64,000 nt of DNA from Rhizobiaceae bacterium (GCA_014238155.1 JABABQ010000066.1:124001-188000); one strand, 5' to 3'. Positions 8,296 to 18,529 are shown, numbered from the stretch's first letter. The notes: generated by a model from the sequence alone, not told the origin. A program made the numbers and translations.

Positions 8296-10872
8296 ATGTT
8301 GCATTTTACACCCACGAAGATGATTGCCATTCTTGTGGCCGTGTTGTTCGGCGTCTTGCTCGCCTCTCCCAATCTGTTTTCTCAATCTACTCTGGACGCT
8401 TTGCCAAGCTGGATGCCGAAAAATCAGGTATCGCTGGGTCTTGATCTTCAGGGTGGTGTTCATCTGCAGGTGAAGGTTCAGCAATCCGATATTGCAGAAG
8501 AGCGGCTCGAAAACCTTGAAAGCGACGTACGCTCGCTGATGCGGGATCGCACTCAGGGTCCGCTGGGATATAGCGGGATTCGCGCGACCGGAAACAAAGT
8601 CACACTTCGCCTTTTGAAACCGGAAGACGCCACCGCTGCCAAGGAACGTTTGGCGACCTTGCTGGCGCCAATCGTGCCAACAGGCACGTTGCTCGGCGGC
8701 CTGGGTATTGTCGAAGTCGAACAAACCGAACCATCGGTTGGCGTGTTGGAATTCACGTTGACCGAAGATGGCATCGACGAACGCCTGCGTTCTGCCGTTT
8801 CGCAATCCATCGAAGTCATTCGTCGCCGGGTTGATGAACTGGGCACCACAGAACCGATCATTCAACGACAGGGTGTTGACCGGATTATCGTTCAGGTTCC
8901 CGGATTTGATGATCCCGAACGCCTCAAGGACGTGATTGGCACAACCGCCAAGCTTGGTTTTCATGAAGTCAGCGACACGATGAGTGCAGCCGATGCACTG
9001 GCCAATCGTCCTCCGGTTGGATTCAAGGTCATTCCGACGTCGGACGAAGAGAGCGGCGAAGCCAATGTGTTGATTGAAAAAGCTCCTAAAATTCCCGGTG
9101 AAGGTCTGGTGGATGCACAGCCCGGCTTTGATCAACGTACCAATGAACCGATTGTCACCTTTCGCTTTGACAACAAGAATTCGCAGCGCTTCTGCAAATA
9201 CAGTTCCGCTAATGTCGGTAAACGTTTTGCCATCGTGCTGGATGATACCTCTATTTCTGCACCGGTAATCCGCGACGCGATCTGCGGTGGCTCGGGGCAA
9301 ATTTCGGGAAGTTTCACTGCCCAGTCTGCCAATGATCTGGCCGTGCTGATGCGCGCCGGTGCATTGCCGGCAGAGATCACATTTGTTGAAGAAAGAACCG
9401 TTGGTCCGGGCCTTGGACTCGATTCAATCAATGCGGGTAAAATCGCTTCCGTCGTTGCCGGCGTTCTGGTTATCATATTCATGCTGCTGGCCTACGGTAC
9501 GCTGGGCATCATCGCCAATATCGCGCTGGCAGCAAACATCGTGATCATCATTGGTCTGTTGTCGGTTATCGGCGCAACACTTACCTTGCCGGGTATTGCC
9601 GGTATTGTTCTTACAATGGGTATGGCGGTTGACGCTAACGTATTGATTTATGAACGCATTCGGGAAGAAAGACGGGCTGGGCGATCTCTCGTTCAGGCTA
9701 TTGATACCGGCTTTCGTCAGGCGCTTGGCACCATCCTTGACGCGAACATCACCACTTTGATTGCAGCCTTTATCCTGTTCTATCTCGGTTCCGGCCCGAT
9801 CAAGGGCTTTGCCGTCACTCTGGCCATCGGCATTGTGACGTCGGTATTCACCGCCTTTACCCTGACGCGCCTGCTGGTGACCTTGTGGCTGCGCTATCTG
9901 CGTCCAAAGGAATTGCCAAGACGTTTTATCAAGCTTGTTCCGGCCGGCACGAAGTTGGCGTTCATGGTCTATCGCAAACTGTCTTTTCCGTTCTCAGCAG
10001 TATTGCTGATTGGTTCGCTGGTGATGTTTGTAGGGGTGAACCTGAACTACGGAATTGATTTCCGTGGCGGAACCTTGATTGAATATAAGTCCAAATCTGC
10101 GGTCGCGGATCTTGGTGATATTCGTGGCCGCCTTTCCGATCTCAATCTGGGTGACGTGCAGGTTCAGGAATTCGGTGCGCCAGATGAGGTGTTAATCCGC
10201 ATTGAAAGTCAGGGTGGCGGTGACAATTCGGAGCAATCCGCGCTGGCCAAAGTGCGTGATGTCATGGACGATGACCATACATTCCGGCGACAGGAAGTTG
10301 TTGGGCCAACGGTGTCGGGCGAACTTGCCCAAGCTGGTACAATTGCGGTTATCGCCTCGTTGCTGGCAATCATGATCTATATCTGGTTTCGGTTTGAATG
10401 GCAGTTTGCGCTGGGCGCAGTGGCTGCCACACTACACGATGTAATCCTGACAATTGGCATGTTTGCCGTATTGCAACTGGAATTTTCGCTGTCTTCCATA
10501 GCCGCGATATTGACGATTGTTGGTTACTCGCTCAATGACACGGTGGTGGTGTATGACCGAATACGCGAAAACCTTCGAAAATATAAGAAGAAGCCGATCC
10601 GCGAACTGCTGGACATGTCGATCAATGATACATTGTCACGTACCGTGCTGACGTCTGTTACCACGTTGCTGGCGTTGCTGGCGCTTTATTTCCTGGGGGG
10701 CGAAGTTCTGCGTGGATTCACTTTCGCCATGATTTTCGGCGTGTTGATTGGTACCTATTCATCAATTTTCATCGCTGCACCTGTGTTGATCCTGTTCAAG
10801 CTTCGGCCTGGCGCAATGGACCGTTCAGACCCTTCTCCCTATTCCGGTCAGGAAGCTCAGGAAGTTAAATAA
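8296..10872 (+). CDS. secDF: Fused protein translocase SecDF
   Basis: SecDF uses the proton gradient to pull exported proteins through SecYEG. The 858-residue protein is a natural fusion: a SecD half with SLGLDLQGGVHLQV near the start, a large periplasmic domain, and MGMAVDANVLIYERIREERR in its transmembrane part (about residues 440-465), then a SecF half with NYGIDFRGGTLIEY and TIVGYSLNDTVVVYDRIREN. Fusion of the two genes is usual in Hyphomicrobiales. The TTG start of the next gene follows its stop without a gap. Confidence 0.96.
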   Translation: MLHFTPTKMIAILVAVLFGVLLASPNLFSQSTLDALPSWMPKNQVSLGLDLQGGVHLQVKVQQSDIAEERLENLESDVRSLMRDRTQGPLGYSGIRATGNKVTLRLLKPEDATAAKERLATLLAPIVPTGTLLGGLGIVEVEQTEPSVGVLEFTLTEDGIDERLRSAVSQSIEVIRRRVDELGTTEPIIQRQGVDRIIVQVPGFDDPERLKDVIGTTAKLGFHEVSDTMSAADALANRPPVGFKVIPTSDEESGEANVLIEKAPKIPGEGLVDAQPGFDQRTNEPIVTFRFDNKNSQRFCKYSSANVGKRFAIVLDDTSISAPVIRDAICGGSGQISGSFTAQSANDLAVLMRAGALPAEITFVEERTVGPGLGLDSINAGKIASVVAGVLVIIFMLLAYGTLGIIANIALAANIVIIIGLLSVIGATLTLPGIAGIVLTMGMAVDANVLIYERIREERRAGRSLVQAIDTGFRQALGTILDANITTLIAAFILFYLGSGPIKGFAVTLAIGIVTSVFTAFTLTRLLVTLWLRYLRPKELPRRFIKLVPAGTKLAFMVYRKLSFPFSAVLLIGSLVMFVGVNLNYGIDFRGGTLIEYKSKSAVADLGDIRGRLSDLNLGDVQVQEFGAPDEVLIRIESQGGGDNSEQSALAKVRDVMDDDHTFRRQEVVGPTVSGELAQAGTIAVIASLLAIMIYIWFRFEWQFALGAVAATLHDVILTIGMFAVLQLEFSLSSIAAILTIVGYSLNDTVVVYDRIRENLRKYKKKPIRELLDMSINDTLSRTVLTSVTTLLALLALYFLGGEVLRGFTFAMIFGVLIGTYSSIFIAAPVLILFKLRPGAMDRSDPSPYSGQEAQEVK

Positions 10873-11280
10873 TTGGCGGGGCGCGGCAGGTCAGGAGAAG
10901 CTGGACTGGTAATCCGCCCGGCACATTTTCCCGGACGCGCACCAGTCGACACATACGGCAATGGTGGCTTTCGATTTGCAGAAATGTCCCACAAGGGCAG
11001 CATTTTGTGCCTGCCCAGCGGAATATACGGCTGGTCCGCTTCTGCTCCTGAGGATATCAGTCTGGACACATTTCAACGGGTGCTTGGGGAAACCGCGATT
11101 GAACTTGTGCTGGTGGGAACCGGAAAAGACCTGGTGCCACTTCCAACCAGGTTGCGTGAGGCTCTGACCGCCAAGGGCATAAGGGCCGATGCGATGAGTA
11201 CCGGCGCTGCTGCGCGGACTTTTAATGTGTTGCTGGCTGAAGGACGGGCGGTGGGTGCTGCATTGTTGGCGGTTGACTAG
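10873..11280 (+). CDS. Mth938-domain protein, NDUFAF3 homologue
   Basis: A 135-residue protein of the Mth938/DUF498 family, whose mitochondrial member NDUFAF3 is a complex I assembly factor. The core YGNGGFRFAEMSHKGSILCL and PSGIYGWSA is diagnostic. The TTG at 10873 directly after the secDF stop is used because AGGAAG stands eight bases upstream and the codons in between fit the family N-terminus. Coupled to secDF and to the next gene (three-base gap), it suggests a role in membrane complex assembly; direct function in bacteria is not established by the sequence. Confidence 0.85.
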   Translation: MAGRGRSGEAGLVIRPAHFPGRAPVDTYGNGGFRFAEMSHKGSILCLPSGIYGWSASAPEDISLDTFQRVLGETAIELVLVGTGKDLVPLPTRLREALTAKGIRADAMSTGAAARTFNVLLAEGRAVGAALLAVD

Positions 11281-11283
11281 ACC

Positions 11284-12129
11284 ATGTCGGGGCAAATCAG
11301 ACAGGAAGATGCTGCCCATTGTTTGAATCTGTTAAAAACCGAGGCCCCAGATTTTTATCTGGCTGACCTGCTGTTGCCGGATATGGGTCGCGATGCAGTT
11401 ATCGCCCTGCATGCATTCCATGTTGAAATCACCAATATCACCCTGTCCGGTGGAGAGCCGATGGCCGGACAATTGCGCTTGCAGTGGTGGGTTGAAGTCT
11501 TGCAGGGACAAAGGCGCGATGAAGCTGTTGGACATCCGGTCGCCAGAGCGTTGTTGCAGGTGATTGATGGTCATCAACTACCGGTAGCGGGCTTTGAAGC
11601 GAAACTGGAAGCGCATATATTTGACCTCTATCAGGATCCAATGGGCAGCCGAACCGATTTTGAAGCCTATCTGGGCGAAACCCGATCCTGTTTGTTTCAG
11701 TGGGCGGGTCTGATTTTGGGAGCAGCCGTCACCTCAGAACTGGCCAATGCCAGTGGTCACAGCGGAGTCGCTACCGGGATTGTCGGCGTGCTGGTAAATA
11801 TCGGCCACAGCCACAATCGCGGTCAGGTCAATGTGCCAGGCGAATTGCTGGCGGCGACTGGCATGACACCAGAGCAGTTTTTGGCAACGCCAACTTCAAA
11901 ACATCAAGATGTCATCAAGGGGTTGATCGATCTGGCGCGCGAACATGAGATGAAAGCCCGAAATGCTTTGCGAAAACTTGCTCCCGAGCAAAGAATTGCT
12001 TTCAAGCCACTGGCGCTGGTGCCGCTTTATCTGAAAAGCGCCGAACGGGCAGGGCTTAACGTGTTCCAGCAGCGGTCGCGCCCGTCGCCGTCACAGCTGT
12101 CAAAACAATGGGCATTATGGCGATTTTGA
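11284..12129 (+). CDS. Squalene/phytoene synthase-like protein, NDUFAF6-like
   Basis: A 281-residue member of the squalene/phytoene synthase fold that looks catalytically dead. Where active enzymes have an Asp-rich DDxxD-type motif, this one has HVEITNITL, and the second Asp-rich helix reads GHSHNRGQVNVPGELL rather than RDxxEDxxRG. The same pattern occurs in NDUFAF6, a mitochondrial complex I assembly factor. Its gene follows the NDUFAF3-type gene by three bases, so both homologues of complex I assembly proteins lie in one operon behind secDF. A terpenoid synthase role is unlikely given the missing motifs. Confidence 0.75.
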   Translation: MSGQIRQEDAAHCLNLLKTEAPDFYLADLLLPDMGRDAVIALHAFHVEITNITLSGGEPMAGQLRLQWWVEVLQGQRRDEAVGHPVARALLQVIDGHQLPVAGFEAKLEAHIFDLYQDPMGSRTDFEAYLGETRSCLFQWAGLILGAAVTSELANASGHSGVATGIVGVLVNIGHSHNRGQVNVPGELLAATGMTPEQFLATPTSKHQDVIKGLIDLAREHEMKARNALRKLAPEQRIAFKPLALVPLYLKSAERAGLNVFQQRSRPSPSQLSKQWALWRF

Positions 12130-12222
12130 ACGTCTCAATTGGCACTTTTTTAACGGATTGTGACTTAATATCCGTGCCGGGTTAGGGGACAGGCAATTTT
12201 TATCTTCTTCGTGGAGAAGCCC

Positions 12223-12615
12223 ATGGACAAGCCAATTGAAGAATGGAAACGTCGATTTCGTGGTATGGAAGCCGCGACCCTTCGCAATGCCTGGTCGGCA
12301 AAGGCCAAGGTCGACCTTTCCTGGACGCAGGAATGCAATTTCCATGCAGCTGTCGCCCATCGATTGAAACAGATCGGCAATATGGCCATTGATCTTGATG
12401 AAGATGCGCGGCTGGAACTGGTTATTCAGGCCAATTCTATCCTCAAACGTTTGCGGTTTGACCTGCGCAATGAGCCGGAAAAACTGGCGACGGTTCAAGC
12501 CTCGATCGCTGATTGGGATAAATACTTCGCCAAGTTTGGCAGCAGAACTGCTCGTTATTACATGTATGAGCAGGGTGTCATCGACGAATTAGGTGACCGC
12601 CTGATGTGTGCCTAA
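12223..12615 (+). CDS. Hypothetical protein
   Basis: I do not recognise this 130-residue protein. It is predicted soluble and largely helical, with many Trp, Arg and Glu residues (IEEWKRRFRGMEAATLRNAW near the start) and no signal peptide or membrane segment. The ATG at 12223 has GGAG seven bases upstream inside a possible GTG-initiated extension at 12211; the ATG fits better. It stands alone between the NDUFAF6-like gene and trmFO, which faces it with three bases between the stops. Codon use resembles its neighbours, so it is probably real. Confidence 0.6.
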   Translation: MDKPIEEWKRRFRGMEAATLRNAWSAKAKVDLSWTQECNFHAAVAHRLKQIGNMAIDLDEDARLELVIQANSILKRLRFDLRNEPEKLATVQASIADWDKYFAKFGSRTARYYMYEQGVIDELGDRLMCA

Positions 12616-12618
12616 TCC

Positions 12619-14034
12619 CTATTGAGCTGCTTCGACGCGGCTGGATTGCTGCAACCAGGAATCGAGATCTGACAAGGCGCGAGAAGTCACGGCCAGTTTC
12701 TTGGCGGCACCTTTTTCCTTGCCACGCCAGCGTCCCTGATGATCTTCCGGTTTGGTGATTGTGACCGGTGGAAACAGACCAAAATTGACGTTCATAGGTT
12801 GAAAGGATTTTTTTCCCATCCCTTCTTCATAGGCGATATGGCCCTTGGTGATGTGGTTGAGCAAGGCGCCAAAGGCCGTGGTCTCAGGTGGTAGATTGGG
12901 GGCAACACCACTGGATTCCTCGGCCACAAAACGGCCGGTCAGCAACCCAATTGCGGCAGATTCAACATATCCTTCGCAACCGGTAATCTGTCCGGCAAAT
13001 CGCACCTGTGGGCGTGATTTAAGACGCAGGGTCTCGTCCAGCAGATTGGGCGAATCGAGATAGGTGTTGCGGTGCAATCCGCCGAGACGAGCAAATTCAG
13101 CATTTTCCATTCCAGGAATGGTCTTGAACACTTCCACCTGTGGGCCATATTTCAGTTTGGTCTGAAATCCGACCATGTTGTAGAGTGTGCCAAGTGCATT
13201 GTCCTGGCGCAGCTGAACCACAGCATAGGCCTTGATATCGGGCTTATGGGCATTCGTCAGACCCATCGGCTTCATCGGCCCATGTCGCAAGGTTTCGCGA
13301 CCCCGTTCAGCCATTACCTCAATTGGCAGGCAACCGTCGAAGTAAGGAACATTTTCCCACTCCTTGAAGTCGGCTTTTTCGCCGGCAATCAGGGCATCGA
13401 TAAAGGCTTCATATTGATCGCGATCCATCGGACAGTTGAGATAGTCCTTGCCTGTGCCGCCGGGTCCGACTTTGTCGTAGCGAGACTGGAACCAAGCGGT
13501 GTCGAGATCGATGGAATCGAAATGCACAATTGGTGCAATGGCATCGAAAAACGACAGTGCGTCCTGACCGGTTTCGCTGGCTATGTCTTCTGCCAGCTGA
13601 GGTGCGGTTAGTGGTCCGGTTGCCACAATCGATGGGCCCCAGGATTCTGGTGGGAGACCGGCAACCTCTTCGCGGGCAATGGTGATATTGGCCTGGGATT
13701 CCAGCGCCTGGGTAACCGCTGCTGAAAATCCAACACGGTCGACTGCCAAAGCCGACCCCGCCGGCACTTTATGGTCGTCTGCGCAAGACATGATCAGCGA
13801 ACCGGCTCGGCGCATTTCTTCATGCAGCAAACCCACGGCATTGGCCGAGGAATCATCGGAACGAAAGGAATTGGAACAAACCAGTTCCGCCAGACTGTCT
13901 CCCTGATGGGCATCGGTTCCCCGAACAGGACGCATTTCGTGGAGAATGACGTTCAGCCCACGTTGGGCCAGTTGCCAGGCGGCTTCGGAGCCGGCAAGAC
14001 CTCCACCGATCACATGTATTGGTTTTTTGCTCAT
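12619..14034 (-). CDS. trmFO: Methylenetetrahydrofolate-tRNA uracil-54 C5-methyltransferase
   Basis: TrmFO is a folate- and FAD-dependent enzyme that makes ribothymidine at position 54 of tRNAs. The N-terminus [20 protein letters not shown] is the FAD-binding GxGxxG motif, followed by [22 protein letters not shown], a TrmFO signature with the catalytic Cys. I start at the ATG at 14034, giving 471 residues, the usual length; an upstream in-frame start at 14070 would add residues without similarity. Convergent with the hypothetical gene before it. Confidence 0.93.
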   Translation of the reverse strand: MSKKPIHVIGGGLAGSEAAWQLAQRGLNVILHEMRPVRGTDAHQGDSLAELVCSNSFRSDDSSANAVGLLHEEMRRAGSLIMSCADDHKVPAGSALAVDRVGFSAAVTQALESQANITIAREEVAGLPPESWGPSIVATGPLTAPQLAEDIASETGQDALSFFDAIAPIVHFDSIDLDTAWFQSRYDKVGPGGTGKDYLNCPMDRDQYEAFIDALIAGEKADFKEWENVPYFDGCLPIEVMAERGRETLRHGPMKPMGLTNAHKPDIKAYAVVQLRQDNALGTLYNMVGFQTKLKYGPQVEVFKTIPGMENAEFARLGGLHRNTYLDSPNLLDETLRLKSRPQVRFAGQITGCEGYVESAAIGLLTGRFVAEESSGVAPNLPPETTAFGALLNHITKGHIAYEEGMGKKSFQPMNVNFGLFPPVTITKPEDHQGRWRGKEKGAAKKLAVTSRALSDLDSWLQQSSRVEAAQ

Positions 14035-14179
14035 GGTCGTCGGCTTAACCCCGCTTGCTGTCGGTTTCAACTTTATTTATGTGCTGCAGGAGCACCATTT
14101 TCACCACAAAGTGAAAGTGAACGTGATTTGACCGACGACTGACTGTGCAATACTGCGCCAGGATGGAAGGGAGCTTGAA

Positions 14180-14860
14180 TTGTCGATTAATATTACCGGT
14201 CATTTCATTGTGCCTGCCGCGTCTTTGGTCACGTCTTTGGTCGCTGCGTTGCGTCTCAGCGGGGTCGCTATATTGAGTTCTGCCCTGGTGGCCTGTTCAG
14301 GAACCGTTCCCAAACCCGGATCAACGGCTGGCGCCACCTATGGTGCACCATCTGAAACACTTACAGTCTGTTCGGGTTACGGCTGCATTATCAAGGACAA
14401 ATTGAATTTTGACGATTCGGTCGACCAGAACATTCGACAAATCATGGAAGGCGGTCGTCAATCAGCCGCAGCGGAACGCCTGGCGCTCAAGAAAGCCATT
14501 GCTTTTATGGAAACGGCATCGCGCGACAAATTGCGATATTCGCGCGATGTTGAATTTTCCTATCAAAAAAACGCCAGGAAACGTGGTCAAATGGACTGCG
14601 TTGATGAATCGCTCAACACCATTTCCTATTTGAAATATCTGCAGGCCCGTGGTCTGCTGCATCATCACAGCCCCCTGTCGCGCTATGCCGAGCGGGGCCT
14701 GCTGGTTGATGGGCGATATCCGCATAAATCGGCCAGAATGCGTGACAGCCAAGGGATAGACTGGGCAGTGGACAGCTGGAAAACTGCCAATGGCGGCGAG
14801 CCGCAAATATTTTTGCTGGCCAAGTGGTATAAAGACAATAACGACGCATCCAATTATTGA
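14180..14860 (+). CDS. Conserved hypothetical lipoprotein
   Basis: A 226-residue exported protein of unknown function. The hydrophobic N-terminus ends in a classic lipobox, LVAC (Cys at about residue 39), so it is probably anchored in the envelope. The TTG start at 14180 is preceded by AAGGGAG. The mature part has MDCVDESLNTISYL, then YPHKSARMRDSQGIDWAVDSW and a C-terminal QIFLLAKWYKD. The spaced Cys, His and Asp could form a papain- or transglutaminase-like triad, but this is a guess from residue order only. Confidence 0.65.
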   Translation: MSINITGHFIVPAASLVTSLVAALRLSGVAILSSALVACSGTVPKPGSTAGATYGAPSETLTVCSGYGCIIKDKLNFDDSVDQNIRQIMEGGRQSAAAERLALKKAIAFMETASRDKLRYSRDVEFSYQKNARKRGQMDCVDESLNTISYLKYLQARGLLHHHSPLSRYAERGLLVDGRYPHKSARMRDSQGIDWAVDSWKTANGGEPQIFLLAKWYKDNNDASNY

Positions 14861-14922
14861 GCGGCTGCAGCATCGCTGCCGTCCCGTCGCAGCACTTTAT
14901 TTTGGAGAAGGGTTCCAAATAC

Positions 14923-15048
14923 AAAAAAACGCTCGCTGCGGGAGGAGGTGCAGCGAGCGTTCTATGTGCGGTTCAGCTTCGTTTGGGAGGAAAAGAGCTG
15001 AACCTCTTTCAGCCGATTATGGGAGGAGTGATCGGCTTGAAGCTTTGT
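14923..15048 (-). ncRNA. Three-hairpin cuckoo/CcsR-like sRNA region with terminator
   Basis: Directly after the DUF1127 stop the minus-strand transcript folds into three hairpins. Hairpin A (15037-15011) has a 7-bp stem AGCCGAU/AUCGGCU and a loop with CUCCUCCC. Hairpin B (15003-14971) has an 8-bp stem GUUCAGCU/AGCUGAAC and a loop with CCUCCC. Hairpin C (14961-14928) has a 12-bp GC-rich stem, the loop ACCUCCUCCC, and a following U run, so it is also the terminator. Loops with CCUCCUCCC can pair with ribosome binding sites. The arrangement matches the CcsR sRNAs of Rhodobacter, made from the 3' UTR of a DUF1127 gene and part of the cuckoo RNA family. Confidence 0.75.
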
Positions 15049-15195
15049 TTAGCTGCGTGAAGCACGCTGTGCGATGAATGGGATATCACCGCGTGAAATA
15101 CCAAGATCGTCCAACTCACGGTTGGAAAGGCTGCTGAGTTCTTTGCGTGTCTGACGAACGCGGTTCCAAGTACGGATGTTTCCAAGAATATCCAT
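15049..15195 (-). CDS. DUF1127 small protein
   Basis: A 48-residue arginine-rich protein of the DUF1127 (YjiS-like) family. It begins MDILGNIRTWNRVRQTRKEL and continues with SNRELDDLGISRGDIPFIA, the family hallmark. GAAGGAA stands seven bases before the ATG. DUF1127 proteins in alphaproteobacteria affect RNA turnover and phosphate or stress responses; in Rhodobacter one such protein (CcaF1) is co-transcribed with the CcsR sRNAs. The three C-rich-loop hairpins just downstream suggest the same gene-plus-sRNA unit here. The 207-base gap upstream must hold the promoter, but I see no convincing -35/-10 pair. Confidence 0.9.
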   Translation of the reverse strand: MDILGNIRTWNRVRQTRKELSSLSNRELDDLGISRGDIPFIAQRASRS

Positions 15196-15402
15196 AATCA
15201 AATTCCTTCAAAGGGTGTCAGCACTTCTGGCTGACCGGGTTGCTCGAAACATCAATTGTTCCGTTGACAAACAAATAGGATATTGACGGATTTTTACGAG
15301 CGCAAAAACTGCATGTGAGCCATGCAAAAATTGCAGGACGGAACACAATTCGACCACAGGAATTAATCGCTGAATATGGCGGCAACAGATTGGGAGTGAA
15401 GC

Positions 15403-18372
15403 CTACTCTGCGGCCTGCAGCGGACCCGACTTTTCGCCTGCCTGGCGGGCCAAAAGGGCTTTCAGGAAATGTCCGGTATAGGATCGCTCTTCCTTGGCGA
15501 TATCTTCCGGTGTTCCAACTGCAACGATTTCGCCGCCGCCATCACCGCCTTCCGGCCCCAGATCGAGTACCCAGTCAGCAGTTTTTATGACTTCCAGATT
15601 GTGTTCAATCACGGCAACGGTATTTCCGGTATCAACCAGTTCGTGCAGAACGTCCAGAAGTTTGGCGACATCGTGAAAGTGCAGACCCGTTGTCGGTTCA
15701 TCCAATATGTAAAGCGTGCGTCCTGTGGCGCGTTTGGACAGTTCCTTGGAAAGCTTTACCCGCTGGGCTTCACCACCCGACAGTGTCGTCGCCGGTTGTC
15801 CAATCTTGATGTAGTCGAGACCCACCCGTCGTAACGTTTTCATCTTGTCGCGCACGGACGGAACTGCCGCGAAAAATTCACAGCCCTCTTCAACCGTCAT
15901 ATCCAAAATATCGGCAATTGACTTGCCCTTGAACTGCACTTCCAGGGTTTCGCGGTTGTAGCGTTTGCCCGAACAGACGTCACAGGTGACATAAACATCC
16001 GGCAAGAAGTGCATTTCGATCTTGATGACACCGTCGCCCTGACACGCCTCGCAGCGCCCACCCTTGACGTTGAACGAGAAACGACCGGGATTGTAGCCTC
16101 TTGCCTTGGCTTCCGGCAGTCCGGCAAACCACTCCCTTATAGGTGTAAATGCACCGGTATAAGTTGCCGGATTGGAACGTGGTGTACGGCCAATCGGCGA
16201 CTGATCAATGTCGATGATCTTGTCGAGATGTTGCAGACCCTCAATCCGGTCATGGGCGGCCGGAATATTGCGGTTTTTATTAATGTGCCGCGCCGCCGCC
16301 TTGTAAAGAGTTTCGATCAGGAAGGTCGATTTGCCACCCCCGGAAACCCCGGTTACAGCTGTAAAGGTTCCGAGTGGGATTTCACCGTTGATTTTTTTGA
16401 GATTGTTGCCGCGGGCGCCAATCACCTTGATTTTGCGCTGTTTATTGATCTTGCGGCGTACGGTGGGAATGGCAACTTCCATCGCGCCGGACAAATACTT
16501 TCCGGTCAGCGAATTTTCGCAATTCATAACATCGTCTGGTGTGCCCTGGGCAATAATCTCGCCACCATGTATTCCAGCGCGCGGGCCGATATCGACCACG
16601 TGATCAGCGGTTAATATGGCATCTTCGTCATGTTCCACAACGATCACCGTATTGCCGAGATTGCGCAGATGCTGGAGCGTGTCCAACAGCCGTGCATTGT
16701 CGCGTTGATGCAGGCCAATTGACGGTTCATCGAGCACATAGAGCACGCCGGTCAGGCCCGAGCCAATTTGCGAAGCCAGCCGTATGCGTTGGCTTTCACC
16801 GCCCGACAATGTACCGGAATTGCGCGACAGCGTCAGATAGTCGAGCCCCACATCGTTAAGGAATTGCAGGCGTTCGCGAATTTCCTTGAGAATACGCACT
16901 GCAATCTCATTTTGCTTGTCATTGAGCTTGTCTGGCAGATCGGCAAACCAGATATTGGCCTGTTTGATGGACAATTCGGCAACTTCGCTGATGTGCTTCC
17001 TGTCGAGCTTGACGGCCATCGCCTCGGGTTTCAACCGATATCCCTGGCACGCCATGCAGGACATGCGTGACATGAACTTCTCGATTTCTTCACGCATCCA
17101 TGAACTGTCGGTTTCCCGCCAGCGCCGCTCCAGATTGCCGATAACGCCCTCAAACGGTTTTGTGGTTTTATAGGTTCGCAGGCCATCATCATATTTGAAT
17201 TCAATTGACTTCTTGCCTGTCCCGTAAAGCACTGCCGTTTGGGCATCGGCAGTTAAATCCTGCCATTTATCGGAAATCTTGAAGTCATATGCCCGGCCCA
17301 ATGCTTCAAGCGTCTGGGCATAGTAGGGCGATGGATTATTGGATTTCGACCAAGGCGCAATTGCCCCTTTGTTGAGTGGCTGTGTAGCATCAGGGACCAC
17401 CAGGTTTTCGTCAATTTTCTGTTGGGTACCCAGACCATCACAGGTGGGGCAGGCTCCAAAAGGGTTGTTGAATGAAAACAGCCGCGGTTCAATCTCGGGA
17501 ATCGTAAATCCGGATACCGGACAAGCAAACTTTTCGGAAAAAATCAGCCGCTCATGTGTTTCGTTTTTCGATTTGTTTTTCGAACCACCAGCCGCAGTTT
17601 CAGATGCGGGCAGGGGTTTGTCTGCCAGTTCGGCGATTGCCATGCCATCGGTCAGCCGCAAGGCTGTTTCCAGCGAATCTGCCAGCCGTGTGCTCATGTC
17701 TTCGCGTACGACAATACGGTCAACCACCACATCAATATCGTGCTTGTACTTTTTATCCAGCTCCGGAACATCTGCGATCTCGTAGAACTCACCGTCGACC
17801 TTGACCCGCTGAAAGCCCTTTTTCATCAGCTCGGCGAATTCCTTTTTATATTCGCCTTTGCGGCCCTGAACGATCGGTGCCAACAGATAAAGTCGTGAAC
17901 CTTCTTCGACGGTCATCACTCGGTCAACCATCTGGCTGACGGTCTGACTTTCGATCGGCAATCCGGTAGCGGGGGAATAGGGCACGCCGACCCGGGCGTA
18001 TAACAGCCTCAGATAATCGTAGATCTCAGTGACCGTACCGACGGTGGACCGTGGATTTTTTGAAGTGGTTTTCTGTTCAATCGAGATCGCCGGAGAAAGT
18101 CCATCAATCTGATCGACATCCGGTTTCTGCATCATTTCCAGAAACTGACGGGCGTAGGCTGACAAAGACTCCACATACCGCCGTTGGCCTTCCGCATATA
18201 TTGTATCAAAAGCAAGCGAAGACTTTCCGGAACCCGACAGCCCGGTCATCACGATCAGGCTGTCGCGCGGCAGATCAATATTCACATTCTTCAAATTGTG
18301 CTCACGCGCACCGCGCACCGAAATGACCTTGTCATCGGGCTTCATTGAAAGGGACTTGGATTTCGGTGCCAT
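15403..18372 (-). CDS. uvrA: Excinuclease ABC subunit A
   Basis: UvrA recognises bulky DNA damage and loads UvrB in nucleotide excision repair. Two ABC modules are visible: Walker A sequences [14 protein letters not shown] and [14 protein letters not shown], signature motifs [16 protein letters not shown] and [15 protein letters not shown], and two zinc sites including CPTCDGLG and CEACQGDG with a later [11 protein letters not shown] start at the ATG at 18372, giving 989 residues; in-frame codons run upstream to 18468 but show no family similarity. A LexA box lies 143 bases before this start, so SOS control is expected. Confidence 0.97.
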   Translation of the reverse strand: MAPKSKSLSMKPDDKVISVRGAREHNLKNVNIDLPRDSLIVMTGLSGSGKSSLAFDTIYAEGQRRYVESLSAYARQFLEMMQKPDVDQIDGLSPAISIEQKTTSKNPRSTVGTVTEIYDYLRLLYARVGVPYSPATGLPIESQTVSQMVDRVMTVEEGSRLYLLAPIVQGRKGEYKKEFAELMKKGFQRVKVDGEFYEIADVPELDKKYKHDIDVVVDRIVVREDMSTRLADSLETALRLTDGMAIAELADKPLPASETAAGGSKNKSKNETHERLIFSEKFACPVSGFTIPEIEPRLFSFNNPFGACPTCDGLGTQQKIDENLVVPDATQPLNKGAIAPWSKSNNPSPYYAQTLEALGRAYDFKISDKWQDLTADAQTAVLYGTGKKSIEFKYDDGLRTYKTTKPFEGVIGNLERRWRETDSSWMREEIEKFMSRMSCMACQGYRLKPEAMAVKLDRKHISEVAELSIKQANIWFADLPDKLNDKQNEIAVRILKEIRERLQFLNDVGLDYLTLSRNSGTLSGGESQRIRLASQIGSGLTGVLYVLDEPSIGLHQRDNARLLDTLQHLRNLGNTVIVVEHDEDAILTADHVVDIGPRAGIHGGEIIAQGTPDDVMNCENSLTGKYLSGAMEVAIPTVRRKINKQRKIKVIGARGNNLKKINGEIPLGTFTAVTGVSGGGKSTFLIETLYKAAARHINKNRNIPAAHDRIEGLQHLDKIIDIDQSPIGRTPRSNPATYTGAFTPIREWFAGLPEAKARGYNPGRFSFNVKGGRCEACQGDGVIKIEMHFLPDVYVTCDVCSGKRYNRETLEVQFKGKSIADILDMTVEEGCEFFAAVPSVRDKMKTLRRVGLDYIKIGQPATTLSGGEAQRVKLSKELSKRATGRTLYILDEPTTGLHFHDVAKLLDVLHELVDTGNTVAVIEHNLEVIKTADWVLDLGPEGGDGGGEIVAVGTPEDIAKEERSYTGHFLKALLARQAGEKSGPLQAAE

Positions 18373-18514
18373 GATACAACTTTTAAATTTGGCCTGCGAG
18401 ATTGACCTCATATGTGGGCTTGTCGGAGCCCATGTCCAGACCCGACAGCTCAATTCACAGGAAGCCAATAATACGCGTTGTTGCAGGGATTGCCATTGAG
18501 TCGCGCACCATCTA

Positions 18515-18529
18515 GAACATTACATGAAC
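18515..18529. promoter_or_regulatory. LexA (SOS) box between uvrA and ssb
   Basis: GAAC-ATTACAT-GAAC matches the alphaproteobacterial LexA site (GTTC-N7-GTTC on the other strand) exactly. It lies 143 bases from the uvrA start and 133 from the ssb start, in the divergent promoter region, and could act on both genes. Confidence 0.7.

Noticed and set aside
8260-9300. 346-codon minus-strand frame
   Set aside because: Antisense of secDF; its translation resembles no family, and secDF is certain.
11284-12129. Carotenoid or hopanoid synthase
   Set aside because: Both Asp-rich metal-binding motifs are lost and no other terpenoid-cyclising genes are near.
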